DNA of 64,000 bases from IMG/VR virus record IMGVR_UViG_3300003332_000015, positions 18,576-82,575 of that record. One strand, 5' to 3'. The notes under the pieces were generated by a model that had not been told where the DNA came from, searched no databases, and saw only the letters and a list, made by a program, of their open reading frames with translations. Below are positions 51,316 to 60,734 of the stretch, in pieces (positions within the stretch are counted from its first letter, which is position 1; each line of letters starts with the position of its first letter). A program made the position numbers and the translations under genes. Source of the DNA: a virus.

Positions 51316-52011
51316 CTAAACTCCTCTTTTATTATCAAATAATATTGTATGTAATCTTAATGATAAATTGTACCCACCTTGTACAATTATATCTATATAC
51401 CTTTTTGCTAATCGAATTGAATTATCACCTTCTATCGAAATTGGTTGAAAGTAAACTTTACTTGATCGAACACCCAAACTATCTATAAATATTTTAGTAT
51501 TAGTAAAATCATGTATACTATTAAATAATATTTTGACTATATAATCAAACTTTGGATTTTGTATAGTTTGAATCTGTTCAAGTAAATAATAACCAGGAAC
51601 ACTTACACCATCATCTTGATCAATATTATTTTTAGGTGAAATATTAAAAATAACATTTTCATACTCAAAATATTTTTCATCCATTAATTCTAAAGAACCA
51701 TTAGTTTCAATTTCAAAAAACTTATTAGGAAACATATCAATTAGTTTAAAAATTAAAGTTTGATATTTACCTAGTAGGGGTTCTCCTCCTGTAAAAACAA
51801 TATGACCTTCAAATACATGTACAAGATTTATTATTTCATCTTCAGTATATGATAATGTTTCTTCTTTTGAATCAACAGCATATCTTGAATCACAAAGTGT
51901 ACATCTTAAATTACAACCATAAAATCTAATAAATAATGAGTTTGTCCCTTGATACTTACCTTCACCTTGAATACCAACAAAAGCTTCCTCAGCTAATAAA
52001 TATGTATCCAC
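51316..52011 (-). CDS. queE: QueE, 7-carboxy-7-deazaguanine synthase (radical SAM)
   Basis: 231 residues. Radical SAM cysteines in GCNLRCTLCDSRYA (CxxxCxxC), with FVGIQGEG before and FTGGEPLL (the SAM-binding GGEP) after. Third step of the pathway. Stop TAG overlaps the folE start region; three bases separate it from queD. Confidence 0.95.
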   Translation of the reverse strand: MDTYLLAEEAFVGIQGEGKYQGTNSLFIRFYGCNLRCTLCDSRYAVDSKEETLSYTEDEIINLVHVFEGHIVFTGGEPLLGKYQTLIFKLIDMFPNKFFEIETNGSLELMDEKYFEYENVIFNISPKNNIDQDDGVSVPGYYLLEQIQTIQNPKFDYIVKILFNSIHDFTNTKIFIDSLGVRSSKVYFQPISIEGDNSIRLAKRYIDIIVQGGYNLSLRLHTILFDNKRGV

Positions 52012-52014
52012 TAT

Positions 52015-52476
52015 TTACTCCTTTATAAAAAATGTACAACTATCGGAAGGATCACTTTCATTTGAAATTGCTGATCCTGTTGCTGTTTCCCATACACGAA
52101 CAGATACTTTAAAATTTTTATTATTATTTAAAAATTTGTCTACCACTAGAGCATGAACTACTCTTGCCATATTCTCAGCAGTACAATTCTTATTCATGAT
52201 AATAACTCTTTTAAACTTATCAAGAAAAAATTCTAGTATCTCTGGTTCCTCTTTACTCCAAAAGACACAAGAGTGATCGAAGTGATCTATAAATTCTTTA
52301 ATAGGTTTAAGTTGTTTAAAATCTAAAACCATTCCATTTTGTTGTATTGGCCCTGTTATAAGTATTTCCCATGTATAACTATGCCCGTGAATGTTATGTT
52401 TACACCTTTCTGATATTGCTTCTCTAACAATATGAGCTGTTTCGGTAATATACGTCTTTACTATTGATCCTGTCAT
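52015..52476 (-). CDS. queD: QueD, 6-carboxy-tetrahydropterin synthase
   Basis: 153 residues from ATG 52476 (AAGGAG upstream; ATGA overlap with the previous stop). Zinc ligands and catalysts: ETAHIVREA, CKHNIHGHSY, DHFDHSC, NCTAENMA and a C-terminal VWETATGSA. Second step of preQ0 synthesis. Confidence 0.95.
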   Translation of the reverse strand: MTGSIVKTYITETAHIVREAISERCKHNIHGHSYTWEILITGPIQQNGMVLDFKQLKPIKEFIDHFDHSCVFWSKEEPEILEFFLDKFKRVIIMNKNCTAENMARVVHALVVDKFLNNNKNFKVSVRVWETATGSAISNESDPSDSCTFFIKE

Positions 52477-52808
52477 TCTTTGTACTCCTTTATTCTTTTT
52501 TCCCAATTATCTTTAACTAAATTAAACTCTTCTTCTTCTAATCCTTCTTCTAAAATTTCTATTCTTTCTACATAAACAATATGAAGCTTTGTCATATCAA
52601 CAGGCTCTTGGTATTCTTCAATTACTAAAGAATAAGGAATAAAAATAAAACCTTTTATATAACTATGTGCCATACCACCATTTATGGTCATCCTTTTTTT
52701 AACTGACTTATATAGAATTGATTCAGGATCAGGATATTCTGACATAATTTTTCCTTTCATAGAACTAGGAAACTTTTTTCTTACAATAGGAAATATTATA
52801 TCACTCAA
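52473..52808 (-). CDS. Hypothetical protein next to queD
   Basis: 111 residues, basic N-terminus, acidic C-terminal helix (EEGLEEEEFNLVKD). Overlaps both neighbours, so it is part of the preQ0 operon. Not recognised. Confidence 0.45.
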   Translation of the reverse strand: MSDIIFPIVRKKFPSSMKGKIMSEYPDPESILYKSVKKRMTINGGMAHSYIKGFIFIPYSLVIEEYQEPVDMTKLHIVYVERIEILEEGLEEEEFNLVKDNWEKRIKEYKE

Positions 52809-53238
52809 CTTTGTACTCCTTTAAAATTTTACTTACTATTTCATATAATTTTCTATGCATATAATTTTGTACTGTGAATATAGAACATATTTTATATCTA
52901 TCTATTTCAGGATAATTTATAATTGGAACTATCGAGGAACAAGATAATTTTTTTATATCAAACTCTTTTTTTACATTAGTACTTTTATATAAAAATAAAT
53001 GTAAATCTTTATTTGACCTATATTTAAATGTACCTAAATCAAGTAGATCTGTAGGTTTTAAAATAATACCCGATTCCTCTTTAAGTTCCCTTAAAGCTGC
53101 TGATTTATGATTTTCTATATTAAACCATACCCAACCTTTAAATATATCATAACTATGATATTTACCCATACCAGTTGTATGACCAATAAGTATATCTTTA
53201 AAATCAGTTATAATTACTCCTGCACTTACCTTTTTCAT
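52801..53238 (-). CDS. Nudix hydrolase
   Basis: 145 residues. Nudix box AALRELKEESGI (R-E-L-x-E-E) preceded by Glu seven residues before R; the glycine of the usual G-x5-E is displaced by one position. Acts on nucleoside diphosphate-linked compounds; could clean pools of modified nucleotides or alter host NAD/ADP-ribose. Coupled to the previous gene by overlap. Confidence 0.75.
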   Translation of the reverse strand: MKKVSAGVIITDFKDILIGHTTGMGKYHSYDIFKGWVWFNIENHKSAALRELKEESGIILKPTDLLDLGTFKYRSNKDLHLFLYKSTNVKKEFDIKKLSCSSIVPIINYPEIDRYKICSIFTVQNYMHRKLYEIVSKILKEYKVE

Positions 53239-53246
53239 TTGTTTCC

Positions 53247-53864
53247 TTAATTGTGTATATCAATCATAATAGCAAAATAATTTTCTATATCTTCAGGAAT
53301 TGAGTAATTACATTCTTTTATATTGAAAACATTAGTATCAAAACTAAAATTCTGTTTATATAAATTACTGGCTTTTTGTAAACAATATCCATACATATAC
53401 CAATTATCATATTTAGTACCATCCTCTTTTTCTTTTTGTAACCAATCTTTAGCTTCCATTTCCGCTTTTTTTGCATCATCAAGAGTTTGATTCCATTCTT
53501 GTACTATTGTAGTACAATTAGATAAAGGAACAATATCAAATATTTCACCTTCCTCTGGTAAGCTATAATGATCTGAATAAGGATGATTTCCTTCCCCTCC
53601 CAAACTTTCCCATAATTCTATAAATTGTGTTTGTAAAGAATCAATTGTTGATTGTGTAGTAAAACCATGTTCATTTGGAATAATAAAGGATTTAGCTTCT
53701 TCCATAAATTCCTTATACATTGGAGATAATGTTTGTGACCATCTTCCTCCAACCATATACCAATCCCAAACATCGTCTTTATACCTATCCAAAAATTCTT
53801 TTGCTTTATGTAAAGTTTCTGTTTTATTATTAGCTTTAACTAATAAAATAATTCCTTTGTGCAT
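53247..53864 (-). CDS. Conserved hypothetical phage protein (WYMVGGRWSQ type)
   Basis: 205 residues. I recognise the segment VWDWYMVGGRWSQTL (about 31-45) from uncharacterised proteins of several large phages. No enzymatic motif known to me. Acidic central helix, aromatic C-terminus. Confidence 0.5.
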   Translation of the reverse strand: MHKGIILLVKANNKTETLHKAKEFLDRYKDDVWDWYMVGGRWSQTLSPMYKEFMEEAKSFIIPNEHGFTTQSTIDSLQTQFIELWESLGGEGNHPYSDHYSLPEEGEIFDIVPLSNCTTIVQEWNQTLDDAKKAEMEAKDWLQKEKEDGTKYDNWYMYGYCLQKASNLYKQNFSFDTNVFNIKECNYSIPEDIENYFAIMIDIHN

Positions 53865-53867
53865 TTT

Positions 53868-55697
53868 TTATCTCCCTTTAAATATATCTTTCCATTTACC
53901 TTTTGCTATTGACTCTTTATTAAAAATGGAACTATCTAAATCCTTTTTTCTTTTTAAAGCTTCATCTAATCTTACATCTAAAGAATCAGTAAAAATCATA
54001 TTGTGTAATATTACTGGATCATTCTGTTTAAAACGATGAAACCTTTTCATAAATTGAGCAGATGTAGTATAGTCATAACTTCTACTAAAATTTATTATTC
54101 TTTTACATTCAACTATATTAACAGCAGTACGCAATACAGTTGAAGAAGTTATAAGTAACATTCTATCAGGATCATTTTTAAATAATTCTAATTGTTCATT
54201 TCTAAATTGAACCTTATCAACACCAGGAGGAACATTTTGACCATGTATAACTATAGGGTTATACTCTTTATATATCTCTGCTAAAGTGTCTAATGTCAAT
54301 GGGTGAAAATCAGCGATAGTAACTTTTAAACCTTCACCTAAATACTTTTTAAGTAAAGCATCTACAATTTCCATTTTTCCATGATCTTTTACAAAATTAA
54401 AATTATTAACTAATTTATATAAATCTTTAGATTTACTAGGATCTATTTTCCCTACTAGTAAAGAAGCATTTTCATAAGCTTGAGAAATATAAGGAAAAGA
54501 ATTAAATACACTTCTTGGTATTATTCTTCCTTCCTTTTCTCTAAGTACAGTTATTCTATAATTAATTAACTTTTCATATATGTCTTTTTGCTTTTTTGTC
54601 ATTTCAGCAAAAGTATCTACAATATATAATGCAGGTAAATCTAATATTTCATCTGATGTATATCTTGTAACCCATTTAGAAAAAATTATTTCCCATTTTT
54701 TAACTTTCTCTGGGTATAAATAATTTATTTTATACTTACTAAATCTTCCACCTAAATTAGCAATATCTTCTAACCATTCAAAATAGTTAGATGGTAGTAT
54801 TCCTCCATCAAGAAAAAGCATTTGTGTAAATATTTCTTCAAAGCTATTAGGTGTTGGTGTTCCTGTTAATAAATAACGATATTTAAAATAACTCTTATGT
54901 AAATTAATAAGATACCTTTGTCGAGACTTAGTATTTTTAATCGAGTGTGATTCATCAATTACTATAGCTAAGTTCTCTCCCATCCAATCAAAAGGAATAG
55001 TTGGTTTTCTATATTTTTTAACTTTCTTTTTATGTGTTTTTGCATAGTAATCGTCTGACAAAGTAACAAAATGTCTATAAGTCATAATAACAACTTTAAA
55101 TTGTTTTCCTGTTTCAAAAGGATCTCTATTATTTGTTGCTGTTGAAATAATAATATAATCATTTGTTTTAGCAAACAAAGAAAACATCTTTAATTCTTCT
55201 CGCCAATTATATACACCTTCTGGTGGTGTAACTACTATCACACCTTCTAAACTATCTTTTATAAACCAATGATTTAAAACTGAAATTGTGACATACGTTT
55301 TCCCACTACCCATTCCTAAAAAGAATGCATATCGATTTTGACTTATACCTTTTTTTATACACTCAATTTGAAAATCCTCGTAAGGATGTTTTCCTTTTAT
55401 TGGAGGTGATAATAAACAATCTTCATTTAATTTAACTCTTTTAAATTGTGTTTCAAGTTCTCCATAATTATTTTTATTTAGTAAAACTGATTCCCAATTA
55501 ACAGTATTAACTATATCAACATTTTCTAGTTTATCATATACTTCTATAAGTTTTTTAGGGGTTCCTATCCATCTAGTATAACTCGAGTCATATTTCATTT
55601 TAGCATTTTTTACTATTTCTAAACATTCATGAAAAGCTACACCATTAAATTTGACGAAGTATTTTGAAGTCATATTGTCGAAACCTATACTAACCAT
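53868..55697 (-). CDS. SNF2-type helicase with HARP-like N-terminus (UvsW-like role)
   Basis: 609 residues. Walker A LGMGSGKTYVT (about 130), motif II IVIDESHSIKN (about 248), TGTPTPN (motif III), and C-terminal helicase motifs VIHGQNV, LLITSSTVLRTAVN and QFMKRFHRFKQ. The first ~70 residues (KYFVKFNGVAFHECLEIV) recall the HARP domain of annealing helicases. Likely acts on forks and R-loops during replication restart. An early-type promoter lies upstream. Confidence 0.8.
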   Translation of the reverse strand: MVSIGFDNMTSKYFVKFNGVAFHECLEIVKNAKMKYDSSYTRWIGTPKKLIEVYDKLENVDIVNTVNWESVLLNKNNYGELETQFKRVKLNEDCLLSPPIKGKHPYEDFQIECIKKGISQNRYAFFLGMGSGKTYVTISVLNHWFIKDSLEGVIVVTPPEGVYNWREELKMFSLFAKTNDYIIISTATNNRDPFETGKQFKVVIMTYRHFVTLSDDYYAKTHKKKVKKYRKPTIPFDWMGENLAIVIDESHSIKNTKSRQRYLINLHKSYFKYRYLLTGTPTPNSFEEIFTQMLFLDGGILPSNYFEWLEDIANLGGRFSKYKINYLYPEKVKKWEIIFSKWVTRYTSDEILDLPALYIVDTFAEMTKKQKDIYEKLINYRITVLREKEGRIIPRSVFNSFPYISQAYENASLLVGKIDPSKSKDLYKLVNNFNFVKDHGKMEIVDALLKKYLGEGLKVTIADFHPLTLDTLAEIYKEYNPIVIHGQNVPPGVDKVQFRNEQLELFKNDPDRMLLITSSTVLRTAVNIVECKRIINFSRSYDYTTSAQFMKRFHRFKQNDPVILHNMIFTDSLDVRLDEALKRKKDLDSSIFNKESIAKGKWKDIFKGR

Positions 55698-55712
55698 TTT
55701 ACACCTTTTTCA

Positions 55713-55733
55713 TATACTATTATAATAATAAAA
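55713..55733 (-). promoter_or_regulatory. Early-type promoter motif before helicase gene
   Basis: TTTTATTATTATAATAGTATA, 16 bases before the helicase ATG. Confidence 0.65.
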
Positions 55734-55752
55734 TTATCTCATTTTTTAAATT

Positions 55753-56739
55753 TTATCTTCTTTTTATTTTAGGTGGCCTAAAAAAGTCGTCTTGATATTT
55801 ATAATGTTCTGATATAAATTTTTGTTTTAATATATAGTCAAATACTCTTGAGTCAAATGTTCTTATTTTAAAACCTAAAGATTCATATAATCTTTTTAAA
55901 TAAGAAGGTCTATACTTACCTTTAGTTACAAATTGTTTAAAATAAGATTGGTCAACAGGAATAAAAGATACTAACTGATAGTTTAATCTCAGTCTTGATC
56001 TGTTGTCACTAAAATCTTTTTTCCATTTATCAGTTAAAATGTTTGTATACCTAATATTTTCAATTAAGTCATATATATCTTTATATGCTTCTATTAACTC
56101 AATAACTTTTTTAGTAGGGACTCTAGGAATACCAATAGGTATATCATCTGACTTATCCCCTTTGATTGCTTTATACATTGAAACTTTATTGTTAGTTGGG
56201 AAAAAATTATATTTGTTATTAAACTTTATACCATCAAATACTTGTTTTTTCATAAACTGATGAATAGGTCTTTTATTGTATTCTATTAATCGAGACCAAT
56301 CTAAATCTTCACTAACTAATAAAATTGAGTCATTAAAAGAAATTTCTTTTAATATATTTGGTACTAAATCATCTGCTTCAAATCCAGTACCGTATATAAC
56401 TTTTATATTAGAATCGTAGTTCATTAAAATAAGTCTTAAATAGTCCAAACTACGATAAAATGGTTTGGATCTTTTTTTACGTGACACCTTATAAGTAGGG
56501 TCAATCATACGTTGTCTCATATTCTGTTTTGATGTTGCATTATCAAAGACACACCATACAGTACCATACTCACCTAGAAAATCTCTAATAAGTTTTTTAA
56601 TGGAAATAATACTTCCGTATATACCTCCAGTCACAATTTTTTTACCTTTAACTTCATAGGTCAAGTCTTCATGTGTAGAGTAATTTTTATAATAGAGTAA
56701 ATTTGTATCTATAATAATGTGATCATATTTTTTATTCAT
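55753..56739 (-). CDS. 5'-3' exonuclease / RNase H of the FEN family
   Basis: 328 residues. Acidic metal-binding motifs: HIIIDTNLLYYKN, TVWCVFDNA, TGFEADDLV, LLVSEDLDWSRL and KAIKGDKSDDIP, in the order of T4 RNase H and T5 exonuclease. It removes RNA primers in lagging-strand synthesis. The C-terminal ~100 residues are more divergent and end PPKIKRR. Separated from the helicase gene by the early promoter. Confidence 0.85.
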   Translation of the reverse strand: MNKKYDHIIIDTNLLYYKNYSTHEDLTYEVKGKKIVTGGIYGSIISIKKLIRDFLGEYGTVWCVFDNATSKQNMRQRMIDPTYKVSRKKRSKPFYRSLDYLRLILMNYDSNIKVIYGTGFEADDLVPNILKEISFNDSILLVSEDLDWSRLIEYNKRPIHQFMKKQVFDGIKFNNKYNFFPTNNKVSMYKAIKGDKSDDIPIGIPRVPTKKVIELIEAYKDIYDLIENIRYTNILTDKWKKDFSDNRSRLRLNYQLVSFIPVDQSYFKQFVTKGKYRPSYLKRLYESLGFKIRTFDSRVFDYILKQKFISEHYKYQDDFFRPPKIKRR

Positions 56740-56760
56740 TTAGTTTTATTCCATATTTAA

Positions 56761-58203
56761 TTATTTAACACTAATACGATCTAAGAATCTAACTCCTACA
56801 TCCTTTTTTACTATATAAAAAGTTTGTGATGGAGATTCACCTTTCTTTAAAGCCCCAAGTGAAAACTCATTAGCTCCTATTAAGGAACCATTCATAATAA
56901 TTTCAGCTCCGTTAAAGGATTTAGTTTCATTAGCACTATGGAAATGTCCCATATTAACATAATCAAAATACATATTAGCTTGACCAAGTGTACCTGCTAA
57001 TAATGATATATCTCTTGACAAATTACCTGGTACAGAGTTTAATCCATTTCCACCTCTAACCATGTCACCATGTGTACTTAGAAAGTTAACACCATTTATT
57101 TCATGTATTAAAAAGAAAGACTCAGGTAAAATAAAATCCATGATATCTTTTGTTTCTCGTTTTATAAACTCATAAAGAATATATTCAAAATTAAGAACTT
57201 GTTTATGTTTAAAATAAGGTTTAACTTTTAGACGGGAATGATTACCAACTAAACCTATTCCTTTTATTTTTTTAAAATATTTAGATAAATTACGTATATG
57301 TTGAGAAATGTAATTAGCTAATTCAATAGTTGCTTTTATTATACCTCTCTCATTGTTCTCTGCTAAGTCATGTAAGTTCCCTGAAATCATATCTCCTAAA
57401 AACAATAAGTTTATAACATCTACTTTTAAATAAAGTGAATTCTCTGTAATTACTTTAAATAGTTGATCAATTCTTTTTTTAGCAATAGAGATACTGTATT
57501 CGTTTAAATTGTGCATTTCAGCTCTATTAACTATTTCATCATAATGCCAATCAGAAAGTAGAGCAACCGCTTCATAACCTAGCTTAGGATACTTTACTTC
57601 TCCATGATTAAACCGTGATGGTTTATACTGAACTACTATAGAATCCAATATATTAAGTACTTTATCATTATAGTAGTCATTGTCTTTATAATATTTTAAT
57701 TCTTTTTTAGTAACTTGTAATTCTTTTTGTAATGCAAGAACTTTTTTATCGTTTTGAACATGAAACAGATTAACTTTATATAGATCCTGTAACACTTTTT
57801 CCAAATTTTTAATTTTTAATGTAAATAGTTTAACAGGAAATTTATTCTCAGTTGCTATTTGTACTAAATCAGTATATTTTAATGTCGTACGTCTTTCTTG
57901 TATTTCATATTCAAGAATATCTAATAAAGTAGTTTCGCCAATATATGAATATTTCTCAAGTAATTCTATTCGATCATCTTCTTTTAATTTAGAATCAAGT
58001 AAAATATTGTCTTCCTTTACTTCTTGACCTGTTTCTTTCATATACTCATTATAATATCTTCTTACTTGTTTATAATAAGAATCGTAATTTGACTTTGAGT
58101 ATGTTCTTGTTATAAACAAATCATACATATCTTGTGTTATTAAAGAATATGAGTCATAATCATTTTCCTTTAATTTTTCTATAATCCAATCTTTTGCTTT
58201 CAT
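56761..58203 (-). CDS. Metallophosphoesterase with N-terminal helical domain
   Basis: 480 residues. C-terminal phosphoesterase: VALLSDWHYDE (about 210), LLFLGDMISG, GLVGNHSRLK, LSTHGDMVRGG and MGHFHSANE. The N-terminal 200 residues are helical and likely DNA- or protein-binding. This type occurs with replication genes in many large phages; a nuclease in repair is plausible, but substrate is unknown. Confidence 0.75.
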   Translation of the reverse strand: MKAKDWIIEKLKENDYDSYSLITQDMYDLFITRTYSKSNYDSYYKQVRRYYNEYMKETGQEVKEDNILLDSKLKEDDRIELLEKYSYIGETTLLDILEYEIQERRTTLKYTDLVQIATENKFPVKLFTLKIKNLEKVLQDLYKVNLFHVQNDKKVLALQKELQVTKKELKYYKDNDYYNDKVLNILDSIVVQYKPSRFNHGEVKYPKLGYEAVALLSDWHYDEIVNRAEMHNLNEYSISIAKKRIDQLFKVITENSLYLKVDVINLLFLGDMISGNLHDLAENNERGIIKATIELANYISQHIRNLSKYFKKIKGIGLVGNHSRLKVKPYFKHKQVLNFEYILYEFIKRETKDIMDFILPESFFLIHEINGVNFLSTHGDMVRGGNGLNSVPGNLSRDISLLAGTLGQANMYFDYVNMGHFHSANETKSFNGAEIIMNGSLIGANEFSLGALKKGESPSQTFYIVKKDVGVRFLDRISVK

Positions 58204-58217
58204 GTTTAAAGTTACCT

Positions 58218-58490
58218 TTAATAAGTTTTATGCTGTGTCTTATGTTCAACATTATTTTTTTGAAATCCATTACGCCAATGTGTTTTATATTGAGCTCTTC
58301 TTCTATCAGCTCGATTTGGTTTATTACTACGAGGAGTAAGATGATTATTAAACTCAGTGTCTAAAGCTTCATCTAAATTTCTAAATTCACCATAATTATT
58401 TTGTAATGTTTGTAATTTTTGAGGAGAATTTTTAGTTAAATACTTTAGTTCTTCATTTGAGATATATAAAAAGTTATTTATCTTATACAT
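58218..58490 (-). CDS. Small basic protein
   Basis: 90 residues. The C-terminal half is very basic, with NRADRRRAQYKTHWRNG, a short motif seen in several small phage proteins. Possibly nucleic-acid binding. No domain. Confidence 0.45.
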   Translation of the reverse strand: MYKINNFLYISNEELKYLTKNSPQKLQTLQNNYGEFRNLDEALDTEFNNHLTPRSNKPNRADRRRAQYKTHWRNGFQKNNVEHKTQHKTY

Positions 58491-58509
58491 TTTTATAGTC
58501 CTTATTTAA

Positions 58510-59076
58510 TTAAATTTCTGTTACTAAAACAGCTTTACGAATAAACACATTCCACTTTTCATTTTTTGGTAATGTACTTATATCCCTTAAAAATTTTATT
58601 ACAGGTATTTTAGTTCTATACCTGAAATACCTTTTATCTTCCATATTCTTAATTAAAATTTCATCTCTTGCTATAACTACTTTATCAATAATCCAAGTTA
58701 CTTCACTTTCTACATAGTATCCTTTATTACTTAAAGAATCAAAACTAATCTCACCACTTGTTACTAACTCATTCAAAGTTAGAACATCAGCGATAATTTC
58801 TTTTTTGGTAGTTTGTTGTAATGTAGGAAAAAATAAAGATAACTCTTGTTTAATATTATAAATATTAACTTTTGGTTTTTCATTAAAATTAAGTTTATAA
58901 GTTACAATAGATATTTTTTCATCATAGTTATGACTATCATGTTTATAAACAGTTACAGTATCATTAGCAATTGTATAGGATGCCATAATAGGTAACTTAT
59001 TACAAAAATTCATAAATTTTTTATTGAAAATTAATATAAAATTTTCTATATCAATTCTTTCTTTCTCTATTAACAT
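58510..59076 (-). CDS. Hypothetical replication-region protein
   Basis: 188 residues, alpha/beta, no known motif. 12 bases before the clamp start in the same operon, so perhaps a replication accessory factor, in the place where clamp-loader genes lie in other phages; however no Walker motif is present. Confidence 0.45.
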   Translation of the reverse strand: MLIEKERIDIENFILIFNKKFMNFCNKLPIMASYTIANDTVTVYKHDSHNYDEKISIVTYKLNFNEKPKVNIYNIKQELSLFFPTLQQTTKKEIIADVLTLNELVTSGEISFDSLSNKGYYVESEVTWIIDKVVIARDEILIKNMEDKRYFRYRTKIPVIKFLRDISTLPKNEKWNVFIRKAVLVTEI

Positions 59077-59088
59077 AAGTAAATCCTT

Positions 59089-60204
59089 TTAGTCGAGGTC
59101 GTCTGCTAACATTATAATTGCAATAGATCTTGATGTTTGTGATTCACCAATAACATTAAAAGCAGGTTCATTAACATCTATCTTAATTCTTATGAAATCA
59201 TCTTTAATAGATGTAACAGCTTTAGCTAAATATTTTCTTGCAAACCATAAACCTGCACCAACTAGCTCGGTAGAACATTCTTTTAAACCAATTTGTCTAT
59301 TACCTTGATTTTCGCTTTTTGATTCTATAGACAGTATATTATCATCTAATACACTCATATACATTTGTTCGTTTCTTAAATCTTTTACAAATACTTCAAA
59401 GAAATTTAGTATTTCGAGTAAAGCTTGTTTCTCTACTACTATTTGAGTATCATGATCATATTTATCTATATAGTCTTGATCTTTAATTGGAGGAACTCTT
59501 AAATTATCGATTTGTGTTGAAGCAATATGTAAAAGTTCATCTTCACCAAATGTAAAGTATAAGTCATCAGTATCATCGTTATGGTACATTTTACAGGTAT
59601 GTTCTTCTGATCCTGTTAAAATAACACGTAATACATTTGCTGAAATTTGTATGTCAGGAAAAGTTTCATCTACTGTATAAGCCTCAAATACAGCTGCTCC
59701 ATCAGAAGCTACTATAGCATTATCAAAAAGTTGTATACCTGCAAAGTTTTCATTAAAATCGTCAGCACCCATATAACTTTGTGCAGTTTTTAAATTTTCT
59801 ATAAGTTCTGAATGTATGTTAAATACTTCGAAATCGTCTTTGTTAACATCAGGGTAATCGGAAGCTTCTGAAAAACATGGTATCTTAAATTTTTCATCTC
59901 CATTATAAAATTCATAATCTGTTGACATATATAGTTCTTCATATTGTTTAGCTAAAGTTAAAAATAGTCTAGTATTAAACCACATATTTTCAAAATCATC
60001 TTTAGTATCATTTTCAAACTCAAAGTCAAAAGCAAGGTGTCCTAGTATACCTTCAGCAGCTGCTGAATATTCTCCATTTCCAAAGTATACTATAGATTGT
60101 TCAAAGTCAAAGTATATTGATTCCTCAACTCTTGTTCCACCTTTTTTATCAAACATTTCTATAATTTTAGAAAAAGTTCTAAAATTCTTAGTTTTGATAA
60201 TCAT
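59089..60204 (-). CDS. DnaN-like sliding clamp
   Basis: 371 residues. Length and the repeated alternating beta pattern fit three clamp subdomains (about 1-115, 116-245, 246-371). Signature residues: DDFNENFAGIQLFDNAIVAS and DGAAVFEAY, then DETFPDIQISANVL; ending RSIAIIMLADDL, like the DnaN M-P-M-R-L end. T4 uses a two-domain gp45, so this again differs. First gene left of the divergent region. Confidence 0.75.
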   Translation of the reverse strand: MIIKTKNFRTFSKIIEMFDKKGGTRVEESIYFDFEQSIVYFGNGEYSAAAEGILGHLAFDFEFENDTKDDFENMWFNTRLFLTLAKQYEELYMSTDYEFYNGDEKFKIPCFSEASDYPDVNKDDFEVFNIHSELIENLKTAQSYMGADDFNENFAGIQLFDNAIVASDGAAVFEAYTVDETFPDIQISANVLRVILTGSEEHTCKMYHNDDTDDLYFTFGEDELLHIASTQIDNLRVPPIKDQDYIDKYDHDTQIVVEKQALLEILNFFEVFVKDLRNEQMYMSVLDDNILSIESKSENQGNRQIGLKECSTELVGAGLWFARKYLAKAVTSIKDDFIRIKIDVNEPAFNVIGESQTSRSIAIIMLADDLD

Positions 60205-60231
60205 TTATTATCTCCTTATTTTCTGCTTTAT

Positions 60232-60244
60232 TCTATATTAGTAG
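60232..60244 (-). promoter_or_regulatory. Late-type motif before clamp gene
   Basis: CTACTAATATAGA, 28 bases before the clamp ATG; the only late motif in the replication region. Confidence 0.4.
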
Positions 60245-60256
60245 TCAAAATTTGTT

Positions 60257-60281
60257 ACTAATACAAAATATAAGTATTAGT
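60257..60281. promoter_or_regulatory. Inverted repeat in the divergent intergenic region
   Basis: ACTAATAC (60257-60264), nine-base spacer, GTATTAGT (60274-60281): perfect 8-bp arms. It lies between divergent genes and could be an operator or origin-associated element. Confidence 0.5.
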
Positions 60282-60283
60282 CT

Positions 60284-60303
60284 TATATTACTATAATAAT
60301 AAA
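60284..60303 (-). promoter_or_regulatory. Early-type promoter motif toward clamp gene (possibly bidirectional)
   Basis: Minus strand TTTATTATTATAGTAATATA matches the early motif. On the plus strand the same stretch carries a -10-like TATAAT, leading into GGAG and the GTG at 60321. Confidence 0.55.
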
Positions 60304-60320
60304 AAAATGGAGTTTTTTAA

Positions 60321-60734
60321 GTGATTCACAAAATAAAATCGATTTTAGTAGAAGCTAAGAATACTAGATACTATAAGTATTATATAAATAATAACTTCAG
60401 TGATGGTTATTCTCTTAAAAAAGATGACATGTATTTATTATTATGTAAGTATGTACAATCAACTATGACATCAAAAATTTATAACTTATTAAGTAAATTT
60501 CAAAAATTCTTATTAGATGTAGATAAACAAGAGATATATGTTATAAAAATAGAATCACAAACAGATAAATTATCAAAATCAATAAAACAAATTCCTTTAA
60601 AAAATTTAAATAAAATTAAAAAAGCACAAATAAAAGAAAATTTAAAAAAGAGTAAAAAATTATTATTATATAGTAATATAAACACCAATGAGAGGTTAAA
60701 TCAAAAATTAATTGATAGATACGAAAGACTCTAA
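60321..60734 (+). CDS. Small basic protein, first plus-strand gene
   Basis: 137 residues from GTG 60321, preceded by GGAG. Strongly basic, Lys/Asn-rich, helical, no motif recognised. Its end overlaps the primase-like gene start by 23 bases, so the two are translated together. Candidate DNA-binding partner of the primase-like protein. Confidence 0.5.
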   Translation: MIHKIKSILVEAKNTRYYKYYINNNFSDGYSLKKDDMYLLLCKYVQSTMTSKIYNLLSKFQKFLLDVDKQEIYVIKIESQTDKLSKSIKQIPLKNLNKIKKAQIKENLKKSKKLLLYSNINTNERLNQKLIDRYERL

